The notes under the pieces are model-generated. The model was not told the origin of the DNA and made no database searches. It saw only the letters and a program-made list of their open reading frames with translations. A stretch of DNA of 10,579 bases from an uncultured Gemmatimonadota bacterium (GTDB taxonomy: Bacteria; Gemmatimonadota; Gemmatimonadetes; Gemmatimonadales; GWC2-71-9): contig CAMLLJ010000092.1 of the NCBI GenBank assembly GCA_946480845.1, positions 1 through 10,579 on the forward strand. Reading direction: 5' to 3'. A program made the translations under genes and the position numbers. Below, piece after piece: positions 1 through 6,027 of the stretch. Numbering within the stretch: the stretch's first letter is position 1; the number at the start of each line of letters is the position of its first letter.

Positions 1-1
1 C

Positions 2-289
2 TCGCTCGACGCCTGGCGCGAATGCCCGTATTACTCGGACCGCGAGCGCGCCGCGCTCGTGTGGACCGAGACCGTCACGGCAATCGGCGACCGGCAGGCG
101 CCCGACGCGGAGTACGATGCGGTGCAGCCGCACTTCACCGAGCAGGAGCTCGCCGACCTCACGCTGGCGATCGCCACGATCAACGCGTGGAACCGACTGT
201 CCATCGCCGCGCGGCTCACCCCCGGGAACTACCGGCCCGCGGGGGCCGCACCGCCCGCCGCGTCAGCCCACGCGCCCGCGACGGCGTGA
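2..289 (+). CDS. Carboxymuconolactone decarboxylase / AhpD-like family protein (C-terminal part)
   Basis: The reading frame is open from base 2 and ends at TGA 287-289, so only about 95 C-terminal residues are visible and the start lies outside the window. The visible part begins SLDAWRECPYYSDRERAALVW and continues through FTEQELADLTLAIATINAWN. This is the usual C-terminal pattern of CMD/AhpD-like proteins: a 'W+E...f...ERaaL.w.E' helix, then 'hF.e.El.dLtlaia.iNaWNR'. Members are small all-helical proteins, and many act as alkylhydroperoxidase-type antioxidants using a CxxC pair. That CxxC would lie upstream of the window, so peroxidase activity cannot be judged here. The Pro/Ala-rich tail (about the last 20 residues) is probably disordered. 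The PLP decarboxylase frame starts within about 30 bp downstream on the same strand, so the two are probably co-transcribed. Confidence 0.85.
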   Translation, partial: SLDAWRECPYYSDRERAALVWTETVTAIGDRQAPDAEYDAVQPHFTEQELADLTLAIATINAWNRLSIAARLTPGNYRPAGAAPPAASAHAPATA

Positions 290-315
290 GCTAGCCGGAC
301 GAGCTCCTCGGGGCA

Positions 316-1752
316 TTGCGCCGGCTCGAGCGGCAGGCCCGCCCGCTCGAGCCGGGGGCCGCGCGGCGCCGCGACCTCCGCAAGGCGGCCGTCGCATCGT
401 CGGAGCGCTTTCTCCGGCAGGTGCGCACGCTCGACGCCTACGTCGAGACCGACGGCAAGGGCGCGGGCCTCCTCGATGTTCCCATCGGCGAGCATGCACT
501 TCCGCTCGGCGAGGCGATCGAGCTGTTCGAGCGTGAAGTCGTCCACCCCGGCGGGCATCCCTCCTCCGCCGGTTACCTCGCCTACATCCCGGGCGGCGGG
601 CTCTACCACTCTGCGCTGGGTGATTTCCTCGCGGCCGTCAGCAACAAGTACGCCGGCGTCTTCTTCGCCGGGCCGGGCCTGGTGCGGATGGAGAACATGC
701 TGGTGCGCTGGGTGGCCGACCTGGTGGGGTATCCGGCGGGCGCGGGCGGCAACATCGCGTCGGGCGGGAGCATCGCCACGCTCACCGCGATCGCGGCGGC
801 GCGCGACGCGCACGGCATTCGCTCAGCGGACGTTCCCCGCGCCGTCGTCTACCTGACGTCGCAGGCGCATCACTGCATCGAGAAGGCGCTCCGCCTTGCC
901 GGGCTTGGGGAAGCGCAGGTGCGGCGGGTGGCGGTGGATGAGCGCTACCGCATGCGGCCGGGCGCGCTGGCGGACGCGATCGCCGAGGACCGCCGCCGGG
1001 GCCTCGCGCCCTGGCTGGTCGTCGCGGCGGCGGGCACCACGGACGTGGGCGCGGTGGATCCGCTCGATGCCATCGGGGAGATCGCGGCGCGGGAGCGGTG
1101 CTGGTTCCACGTGGATGCCGCGTACGGCGGGTTCTTCCTGCTGACCGACCACGGGAAGCGGGTGCTCCGCGGCATCGAACGGTCCGACTCGGCGGTGCTC
1201 GACCCGCACAAGGGCCTCTTCCTCCCCTTCGGCATCGGCATGGTGCTGGTGCGGGACGTCCGCGCGCTCGCAGCGAGCAACGCGTACAGCGGCCACTACA
1301 TGCAGGACGCCCTCGAGCATCCCGGCGAGATCTCGCCCGCCGACCTCTCGCCCGAGCTGAGCAAGCACTTCCGCGCGCTCCGCATGTGGCTGCCGCTCAT
1401 CCTGCTCGGCACCGGGCCGTTCCGGGCGGCGCTCGACGAGAAGCTGTTGCTCGCCCGCTACTTCCGGCGCGAGGTGGCGAAGCTGGGGTTCGAGACGGGC
1501 CCCGAGCCCGAGCTCTCGATCGTCACCTTCCGCTGGGCGCCGGCCGGGGTCCCGCTCGCCGCGGCGAACGCAGCCAACCGCCGCATCGTCGAGGCGGTGC
1601 GGCGGGACGGCCGGGTGTTCCTTTCGTCAACCGAGCTCGACGGGCGGTTCACGCTCCGCATGACGGCGCTCGCGTTCCGGACCCACCGGCGCGCGATCGA
1701 CCTCGCGCTCGCGGTGCTTCGCGAGGTGCTTCAGGGCACGACGCTGTTGTAG
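316..1752 (+). CDS. Group II PLP-dependent (aromatic amino acid-type) decarboxylase
   Basis: This 478-residue protein is a fold-type I PLP enzyme of the pyridoxal-dependent decarboxylase family (aromatic amino acid, glutamate and related decarboxylases). It would release CO2 from an L-amino acid in the cytoplasm. Visible landmarks are HPSSAGYLAYIPGGG near the N-terminal third; SQAHHCIEKA, with H185 the likely ring-stacking His; GTTDVGAVDPLDAI; HVDAAYGG, with D267 contacting the PLP pyridine nitrogen; and DPHKGLFLPFG, with K299 the Schiff-base lysine. The length is normal for the family. The start is uncertain: the frame is closed by TAG at 292, and TTG 316 is the only start-like codon that keeps the conserved N-terminal helix (LEPGAARRRDL). 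A later GTG at 421 would remove it. No strong RBS is visible before TTG. The substrate cannot be named from sequence; tryptophan, tyrosine, DOPA or an aliphatic amino acid are all possible. Its 3' end overlaps the convergent M16 gene by 22 bp. Confidence 0.9.
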   Translation: MRRLERQARPLEPGAARRRDLRKAAVASSERFLRQVRTLDAYVETDGKGAGLLDVPIGEHALPLGEAIELFEREVVHPGGHPSSAGYLAYIPGGGLYHSALGDFLAAVSNKYAGVFFAGPGLVRMENMLVRWVADLVGYPAGAGGNIASGGSIATLTAIAAARDAHGIRSADVPRAVVYLTSQAHHCIEKALRLAGLGEAQVRRVAVDERYRMRPGALADAIAEDRRRGLAPWLVVAAAGTTDVGAVDPLDAIGEIAARERCWFHVDAAYGGFFLLTDHGKRVLRGIERSDSAVLDPHKGLFLPFGIGMVLVRDVRALAASNAYSGHYMQDALEHPGEISPADLSPELSKHFRALRMWLPLILLGTGPFRAALDEKLLLARYFRREVAKLGFETGPEPELSIVTFRWAPAGVPLAAANAANRRIVEAVRRDGRVFLSSTELDGRFTLRMTALAFRTHRRAIDLALAVLREVLQGTTLL

Positions 1753-3143
1753 GGCGCCACCTGCTCGGCCACCGTCTTCCGGTCGCCCACCACCACGATC
1801 GCCATCTTCTCCGGCCGCAGGTGCTCGCGCGCGATGCGCTGCACTTCCTGCGGCGTCACGGCGAGCACGTTGCGCACGTAATTGGTCAGGTAGCTGTCGT
1901 CGAGGCCCTGCAGGTCCACGAAGCTGAGCTGGCCGATGATCCCCCCGCGCGACCCGTTCTGCAGCGTGAAGATCCCCGCCAGGTTGTTCTTGATCCCGTC
2001 CAGCTCCGCCATCGGCGGCGCCTCGTTCTGCAGGCGCTCGATCTCGCCGAAGATTTCCTTCATCGACGCGCCGGTCACCGCCGTGGTGACGTCCGCCTGC
2101 TCGTACCAGTACGACTCGCCGCGGAAGTTGGCCACGGAACTGAACGGCGAGTAGGTGTACCCCTTGTCCTCGCGGATGTTCGAGGTGATGCGGGACCCGA
2201 AGGAGCCGCCGAGGAGCGCGTCGGTCACCTGCAGCGGGATGTAGTCCTTGTCGGCGGCGCCCGGCACCGGCAGCCCGATGATCACGGTGGACTGCACCGC
2301 ATCGGGCCGGTCGATGAGCGCCAGCGTGCGCTGGCTCTTCGGCGCAGGCGGCCGCGAGGTGGGCGCGGGGCCGCGCTTCCAGTCGCCGAACGCCTGGCGG
2401 ATCGCCGCCTCGACTGCGGCGGCGTCGAACACGCCGGCCACGTACAGGTGCGAGCGCGCCGCGCCGAAGTTCCGGGTGTGATAGTCCCGCACCTGCGCGA
2501 TGGTGAAGCCCTGCAGTCCCGCCTCGGTGGGAAAGAGCCGCCCGTAGGGATGATCGCCGTAGAGCAGCTCGCGGAACTTCTCCGAGGCGATCGGCTGCGG
2601 CTGGCTCTTCGAGATGGCGAGGTTGCGGAGCCGGTCGCCCTTGATGCGCTCGATCTCCGACTCCGGCAGGCGCGGCGTGCGCGCCACCTCGGCCACGAGC
2701 CGCACCATCTCCGGGGCGCGCTCGCTCAGCACGTCCCCGCCGATGTTGACGACGTCCGAGGCGACGCCGACGTTGATGGTCCCGCCCATCCCCGCCACCT
2801 GCTCGGCCACCTGCGCGGAGGTCTTGGTGGCGGTGCCCTCGTTCATCAGGTCGGCGGTGAGCTCGGGGAGCCAGACCTCGTTCTCCCGCTGGTCGATCCG
2901 GCCGGTGCGCACCGCCAGCGAGATCGTGGCCTTGGGCACCGTCCCGAACGGCACCAGCGTCACCGCGAGGCCGTTGGGAAGGGTGAACTCCCGCTTGGGC
3001 GGGAGCTTGAAGTCCTTCGGCGTGCCCACCGCCGGCGGCACTTCCTTCTGCGCGTGGGCCGTGCCGCCCAGGCCGAGGGTGAGCGCACCGGCGAGCAGCA
3101 CGGCGGCCGCGGTCCTGTGCATGGTGCTGGTCTCCCGGATCAT
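1731..3143 (-). CDS. M16 family peptidase-like subunit lacking the zinc site (Arg/Tyr-bearing partner)
   Basis: This 470-residue exported protein has the two-domain M16B architecture. A signal peptide (hydrophobic run LLAGALTLGLGGTAHA, cleavage likely before QKE) suggests a periplasmic or envelope location. The zinc motif HxxEH is lost: aligned on the following NEGT, the positions read ExxAD (about residues 94-98). The C-terminal domain keeps SRITSNIREDKGYTYSP, with Arg about 324 and Tyr about 331 seven residues apart. That spacing matches the Arg/Tyr pair that binds substrate in M16 enzymes such as insulin-degrading enzyme. It is therefore probably the non-zinc half of a heterodimer with the gene upstream. 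The start at 3143 forms an ATGA overlap with the upstream stop and has AGGGGG 7 nt before it. An alternative ATG at 3122 (MHRTAAAVLL) has GGGAG 9 nt before it and gives a more compact signal peptide. The 3' end overlaps the PLP decarboxylase tail-to-tail. Confidence 0.9.
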   Translation of the reverse strand: MIRETSTMHRTAAAVLLAGALTLGLGGTAHAQKEVPPAVGTPKDFKLPPKREFTLPNGLAVTLVPFGTVPKATISLAVRTGRIDQRENEVWLPELTADLMNEGTATKTSAQVAEQVAGMGGTINVGVASDVVNIGGDVLSERAPEMVRLVAEVARTPRLPESEIERIKGDRLRNLAISKSQPQPIASEKFRELLYGDHPYGRLFPTEAGLQGFTIAQVRDYHTRNFGAARSHLYVAGVFDAAAVEAAIRQAFGDWKRGPAPTSRPPAPKSQRTLALIDRPDAVQSTVIIGLPVPGAADKDYIPLQVTDALLGGSFGSRITSNIREDKGYTYSPFSSVANFRGESYWYEQADVTTAVTGASMKEIFGEIERLQNEAPPMAELDGIKNNLAGIFTLQNGSRGGIIGQLSFVDLQGLDDSYLTNYVRNVLAVTPQEVQRIAREHLRPEKMAIVVVGDRKTVAEQVAPYNSVVP

Positions 3144-4549
3144 GGTGTGGCCCCCTGCGCGGCGGCGTCCGCCGGCTTCCCGGGCACGACGGTCAGGATG
3201 GTGCGGTTGGCGGGCGCGAGATACTCCTGCGCCGTTCGCATGATCAGCTCCGGCGTCACCTTGGCGAACTCCCCCTCGAGCCGGTTGATCCGCTCCGGGT
3301 CGTCGTCGAAGAGCGCGAACGACGCGAGCAGGTTGGCCCGCCCGAACCCGCCGAAGTTCTCGACCTGCGAATAGAGCGACGAGCGCAGCTTGACCAGCGC
3401 GCGGTCGAGCGTCGGCTGGTCCACCGGGGCGGTGCGCAGCGGCTCGACGGCCGCGTCGAGCGCCGCGATCAGCGAGTCCGCCGGCTTCGACGAGTCGTGG
3501 AAGGCCGAGACGATCCAGAGCATCGGCCCGTTGTAGTCGTACTGGCTGCCCAGGGCGTAATTGATGCCCGCGCCGATCCCGCCGGTGAGGCCGCGCTTCC
3601 GCACCAGCTCGTCGTAGAGCCGGCTGTCGCGGCCCTGGCCGAGGATCTGGTTGATCAGCCCGAACGCGTACCACTCGGGGGTGTAGCGCTCCGGCACGTG
3701 GTAGGCGATGCCCAGCGCCGGCCGCTGGGCGAGCGGATCGGTCTTCGTGAAGCGCTTCTCCGAGGTCTGCTTCGGCTCGCTGATGTCCGGTGGGGGCGGC
3801 TGCGGGCTCGGCGGCAGCGGGCCGAAGTACTTCTCGATCCAGCCGCGCGCCTGGGCGGCGTCGAAGTCGCCGGTCACCACCAGCACGGCGTTGTTGGGCG
3901 CGTAGTAGGTGCGGAAGAAGCTGCGCACGTCCTCGAGCGTCGCCGCGTCGAGGTGCTCGAGGTCGCCGTAGAAGTTGTGGGCGTTGTACCAGTTGGTGTT
4001 GGCGCGCATCGGCAGGTCGATCCAGGGGAACCCGCCGTACGGCTGGTTCAGGACGTTCACCCGCACCTCGTTCTTCACCACGTCCTGCTGGTTCTTGAGG
4101 TTGGCGCTGTCGATGTCGAGCCCGCGCATCCGGTCGGCTTCCGCCCAGAGCACCGTCTCCAGCGCGTTGGACGGGATCACCTGGTAGTAGTTGGTGAAAT
4201 CGAACCGGGTGGAGCCGTTCAGCAGCCCGCCGCTCTTCTCCACCAGCTTGATGAATTCCATCTTGCCGAGGTTGCCCGAGCCCTGGAACATCATGTGCTC
4301 GAACAGGTGAGCGAAGCCGGTGCGGTTCCTGGGCTCGTTGCGGAACCCGATGTTGTAGTAGACGGTCACGACCGCGGTCGGGGTCGTGGTGTCCTGCGAC
4401 AGCACGACCTTGAGCCCGTTGGCCAGCTTGTAATAGGTGACCGGGACGGAGAGGGAGCGCACGGCAGGAGCGGCCTGCGCCGCGGCGGTGCCTGCGCCGA
4501 GCCACGGCGCGAGCAGCAGGACCGGCGCAAGACGACGGATGACGGGCAT
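3140..4549 (-). CDS. M16 family zinc metallopeptidase, catalytic subunit
   Basis: This 469-residue exported peptidase starts with a signal peptide (MPVIRRLAPVLLLAPWLGAG, cleavage near TAAA/Q). The mature part opens with the typical VTYYKLANGLKVVLSQD strand. The inverted zinc motif HLFEH is at 81-85 (zinc ligands H81 and H85, catalytic base E84). The distal ligand is E161 in VVKNEVR, 76 residues later, which is the usual M16 spacing. In the C-terminal domain the SRLYDELVRKRGLTGG segment has Val and Gly where the family's Arg/Tyr pair should be, so this subunit appears unable to form a complete active site alone. It should pair with the product of the next gene, which has the opposite set of residues. 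ATG 4549 has GAGGT 4 nt before it. The stop overlaps the next start as ATGA, which implies translational coupling. The substrate is probably unfolded peptides in the periplasm; this is family knowledge, not visible here. Confidence 0.95.
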   Translation of the reverse strand: MPVIRRLAPVLLLAPWLGAGTAAAQAAPAVRSLSVPVTYYKLANGLKVVLSQDTTTPTAVVTVYYNIGFRNEPRNRTGFAHLFEHMMFQGSGNLGKMEFIKLVEKSGGLLNGSTRFDFTNYYQVIPSNALETVLWAEADRMRGLDIDSANLKNQQDVVKNEVRVNVLNQPYGGFPWIDLPMRANTNWYNAHNFYGDLEHLDAATLEDVRSFFRTYYAPNNAVLVVTGDFDAAQARGWIEKYFGPLPPSPQPPPPDISEPKQTSEKRFTKTDPLAQRPALGIAYHVPERYTPEWYAFGLINQILGQGRDSRLYDELVRKRGLTGGIGAGINYALGSQYDYNGPMLWIVSAFHDSSKPADSLIAALDAAVEPLRTAPVDQPTLDRALVKLRSSLYSQVENFGGFGRANLLASFALFDDDPERINRLEGEFAKVTPELIMRTAQEYLAPANRTILTVVPGKPADAAAQGATP

Positions 4550-4642
4550 GCAGACCTCGGCGCGGAGTGAATGGAGCCTGACGATACGCTCCCCACTACG
4601 CGCCCGGCCAGTCCTGCGTTTCTGCCGGCGGTCAGCCTCGGA

Positions 4643-4828
4643 TCAGGCCGGCGGGTCCTGCGGCCGGTCCTTGGAACGGGTCCGCGTCACCCCGGACATG
4701 ATGCCGAGGCCGAGCAGGATCACCGAGGCGATGAGCACGTAGATCGTGGGCACGCCGGCGGTGATCAGGCCCCACGCCACGCCGACGATCAGCAGCAGGA
4801 ATCCGAGAAAATAGAGCGAGAAGGACAT
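4643..4828 (-). CDS. Small two-helix membrane protein of unknown function (61 aa)
   Basis: The protein is 61 residues long. It has two hydrophobic segments, at about residues 4-26 (starting SLYFLGFLLLIVGVAWG) and 28-46 (starting PTIYVLIASVILLGLG), joined by a very short turn. A short charged tail TRTRSKDRPQDPPA follows, so both ends probably face the same side of the inner membrane, most likely the cytoplasm by the positive-inside rule. AGGAGG lies 6 nt before ATG 4828, one of the best ribosome-binding sites in the window, which makes this a convincing real gene despite its size. It lies 93 bp upstream of the M16 catalytic subunit on the same strand and may lead that transcript. I do not recognise a named family. 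It resembles the many short, unnamed two-TM proteins of GC-rich bacteria, and no function should be inferred. Confidence 0.75.
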   Translation of the reverse strand: MSFSLYFLGFLLLIVGVAWGLITAGVPTIYVLIASVILLGLGIMSGVTRTRSKDRPQDPPA

Positions 4829-4988
4829 GGAGCCCCTCCTGGGGGTTTCAGGTTCGTGATGCGCCACGATGATGCCGCTCCGGCGGTCCGGCCGCGGTGA
4901 TGCGCATCCCCCGCCCGGCGGCCCCCGATTGCCCCCTGTGACTGGCCCCACATCGGACTGGCCGTATATTTGCAACCTTGCAGCGTCG

Positions 4989-5013
4989 TAAGTCGTGTCG
5001 TGGCATCGACTTA
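4989..5013. repeat. Inverted repeat TAAGTCG-N11-CGACTTA
   Basis: Two perfect 7-bp arms (4989-4995 and 5007-5013) are separated by 11 nt and abut the first TGTGGA motif directly. Arm centres are 18 bp apart, which is compatible with a dimeric regulator binding one face of the helix. Operator function is inference; chance cannot be excluded for 7-bp arms. Confidence 0.45.
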
Positions 5014-5056
5014 TGTGGAAATGTCTGTGGACAGTCTGTGGAACTGCTGTGGACAA
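5014..5056 (+). promoter_or_regulatory. Phased array of four TGTGGA motifs (DnaA-box-like)
   Basis: TGTGGA occurs at 5014, 5026, 5037 and 5048, at spacings of 12, 11 and 11 bp, about one helical turn. The full 9-mers are TGTGGAAAT, TGTGGACAG, TGTGGAACT and TGTGGACAA. The reverse complement of the DnaA box consensus (TTATCCACA) is TGTGGATAA; these match at 7, 7, 6 and 8 of 9 positions, all in the same orientation. Copies 2-4 are also tandem 11-mers of the form (T/G)CTGTGGAnnn. The array could bind DnaA, form part of an origin, or be an operator for ku or the divergent genes. The motif and spacing are seen directly; the binding protein is inferred. Confidence 0.5.
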
Positions 5057-5062
5057 ACGGCA

Positions 5063-5084
5063 GGGGGGCGAAAGCCCGCCCTCC
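5063..5084 (+). promoter_or_regulatory. GC-rich hairpin in the ku upstream region
   Basis: GGGGGGCG (5063-5070) can pair with CGCCCTCC (5077-5084), giving 8 pairs including one G-U around a 6-nt loop. No U-run follows, so it is not an ordinary intrinsic terminator on the plus strand. If transcription starts upstream, it would lie in the ku 5' leader. Confidence 0.35.
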
Positions 5085-5091
5085 GGGCACC

Positions 5092-5116
5092 CTGCGGACG
5101 TGACGACTGGCCGCAG
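5092..5116. repeat. Inverted repeat CTGCGG-N13-CCGCAG upstream of ku
   Basis: Perfect 6-bp arms (5092-5097, 5111-5116) flank a 13-nt spacer, 50 bp before the ku start codon. It could be an operator or a second leader hairpin. In DNA this GC-rich, 6-bp arms are weak evidence. Confidence 0.25.
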
Positions 5117-5166
5117 GTCCTCCACACGATCACGAACACGCATCGCGGAGACGCGGGGAGCGAGTC

Positions 5167-6009
5167 ATGGGCCGTCGAGCCATGTGGAGCGGGGCGATCA
5201 CCTTCGGGATGGTCAACATCCCGGTGAAGCTGTTCAGCGCCACCAGCGCGAAGGACATCTCCTTCAACCTGCTGCACTCCGCCTGCGGCACGCGGCTGCA
5301 GCAGAAGCGGTGGTGCCCGACGGAGGACGTCGAGGTGCCCTGGGAAGAGGTGGTCCGCGGCTACGAGTACACCAAGGGGGAGTACGTCACCCTCACCGAC
5401 GAGGACTTCGAGAAGCTGCCGCTGCCCAGCCGGCACACCATCGCCATCAACGCTTTCGTGAAGGCGGCGGAGATCGATCCCGTCTACTACGAGAAGAGCT
5501 ATTTCCTCGAGCCCGACGCCCGCGGCGAGAAGGCCTACGCCCTCCTGCTCCGGGCCCTGAGCGAGCGCAACCTCACCGGGATCGCGGCGATCACCATGCG
5601 CAAGAAGGAGCAGCTCTGCGCCCTCCGTGGCCAGGAGGGCACCCTGATGCTGGAGACGCTCTTCTATCCCGATGAGGTGGAGCTCGAGCGCGGCGTGGAC
5701 CTGGGCAAGGTGAACATCGACGAGCGCGAGCTGGACATGGCGTTCAAGCTGATCGACCTGCTCCGGAAGCCGTTCGAGCCGGAGGAGTACCGGGACCACT
5801 ACCGCGAGGCGCTGGCGGAGCTGATCGACGCCAAGCTCGAGGGCAAGGAGGTCGTGACCTCGCCGCCGCCCAAGGACGCCAAGGTCATCGATCTCGCCGA
5901 TGCGCTGGCCAGGAGCGTGGCGGCCGCGCGGAAGGGCGGCGCCAAGCGCAAGCCCGCTCCCGCGCCGGCGCGCCGCGCCCGCAAGAGCGCCGCGCGGAAG
6001 GCAGGCTAG
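5167..6009 (+). CDS. ku: Non-homologous end-joining protein Ku
   Basis: This 280-residue protein is bacterial Ku, which forms a homodimeric ring on double-strand DNA ends and recruits a LigD-type ligase. The N-terminus has the signature MWSGAITFGMVNIPVKLFSA (residues 6-25). The central beta-barrel/ring region runs to about residue 235 and includes EKAYALLLRALSERN and the conserved NIDERELDMAFKLIDLL stretch. Residues about 239-254 (KVIDLADALARSVAAA) correspond to the segment implicated in ligase contact in bacterial Ku. The final ~25 residues are a Lys/Arg/Ala/Pro tail (GGAKRKPAPAPARRARKSAA), as in other extended bacterial Ku proteins, where such tails bind DNA. GGGGAG lies 6 nt before ATG 5167, which decides the start over ATG 5182. 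The ligase begins 18 nt after the stop, so the two form one transcript. The upstream DNA is unusually structured, which suggests regulation, but no regulator can be named. Confidence 0.97.
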   Translation: MGRRAMWSGAITFGMVNIPVKLFSATSAKDISFNLLHSACGTRLQQKRWCPTEDVEVPWEEVVRGYEYTKGEYVTLTDEDFEKLPLPSRHTIAINAFVKAAEIDPVYYEKSYFLEPDARGEKAYALLLRALSERNLTGIAAITMRKKEQLCALRGQEGTLMLETLFYPDEVELERGVDLGKVNIDERELDMAFKLIDLLRKPFEPEEYRDHYREALAELIDAKLEGKEVVTSPPPKDAKVIDLADALARSVAAARKGGAKRKPAPAPARRARKSAARKAG

Positions 6010-6027
6010 GCCCGGGCAGCCAGCGTG

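Larger units (their letters stand above)
4829..5166. other. 338-bp divergent intergenic region between the small membrane gene and ku
   Basis: No credible gene is visible; short frames here lack supporting RBS or recognisable protein. The region should hold divergent promoters for the minus-strand membrane protein/M16 genes and the plus-strand ku group. Roughly 4960-5060 is clearly AT-richer than the surroundings (for example GTATATTTGCAA near 4963-4974). That patch contains an inverted repeat (4989-5013) and a phased TGTGGA array (5014-5056), followed by GC-rich hairpins (5063-5116). I could not place a convincing -35/-10 pair. A weak minus-strand candidate, TTACGA-17 bp-TATACG, lies inside the AT-rich patch. 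Confidence 0.7.

Noticed and set aside
1098..3374. Long plus-strand open frame across the decarboxylase end and the second M16 gene
   Set aside because: It is Arg/Gly/His-rich with no recognisable domain and runs antisense or out of frame to two clear genes, as expected in GC-rich DNA.
1731..4505. Continuous 924-codon minus-strand frame that could suggest a fused double M16 protein
   Set aside because: The upstream half reads the catalytic M16 gene out of frame. The real second gene starts at 3143 (or 3122) with its own RBS and signal peptide, so this is two genes and not a fusion.
4624..4652. Terminator after the small membrane gene (two GCCGGC copies, 17-nt spacer)
   Set aside because: The stem is only 6 bp, it overlaps the end of the coding region, and no U-run follows on the minus strand.
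5014..5056. TGTGGA array as a CRISPR
   Set aside because: The units are 11-12 bp with no spacers of CRISPR length and no cas genes nearby.
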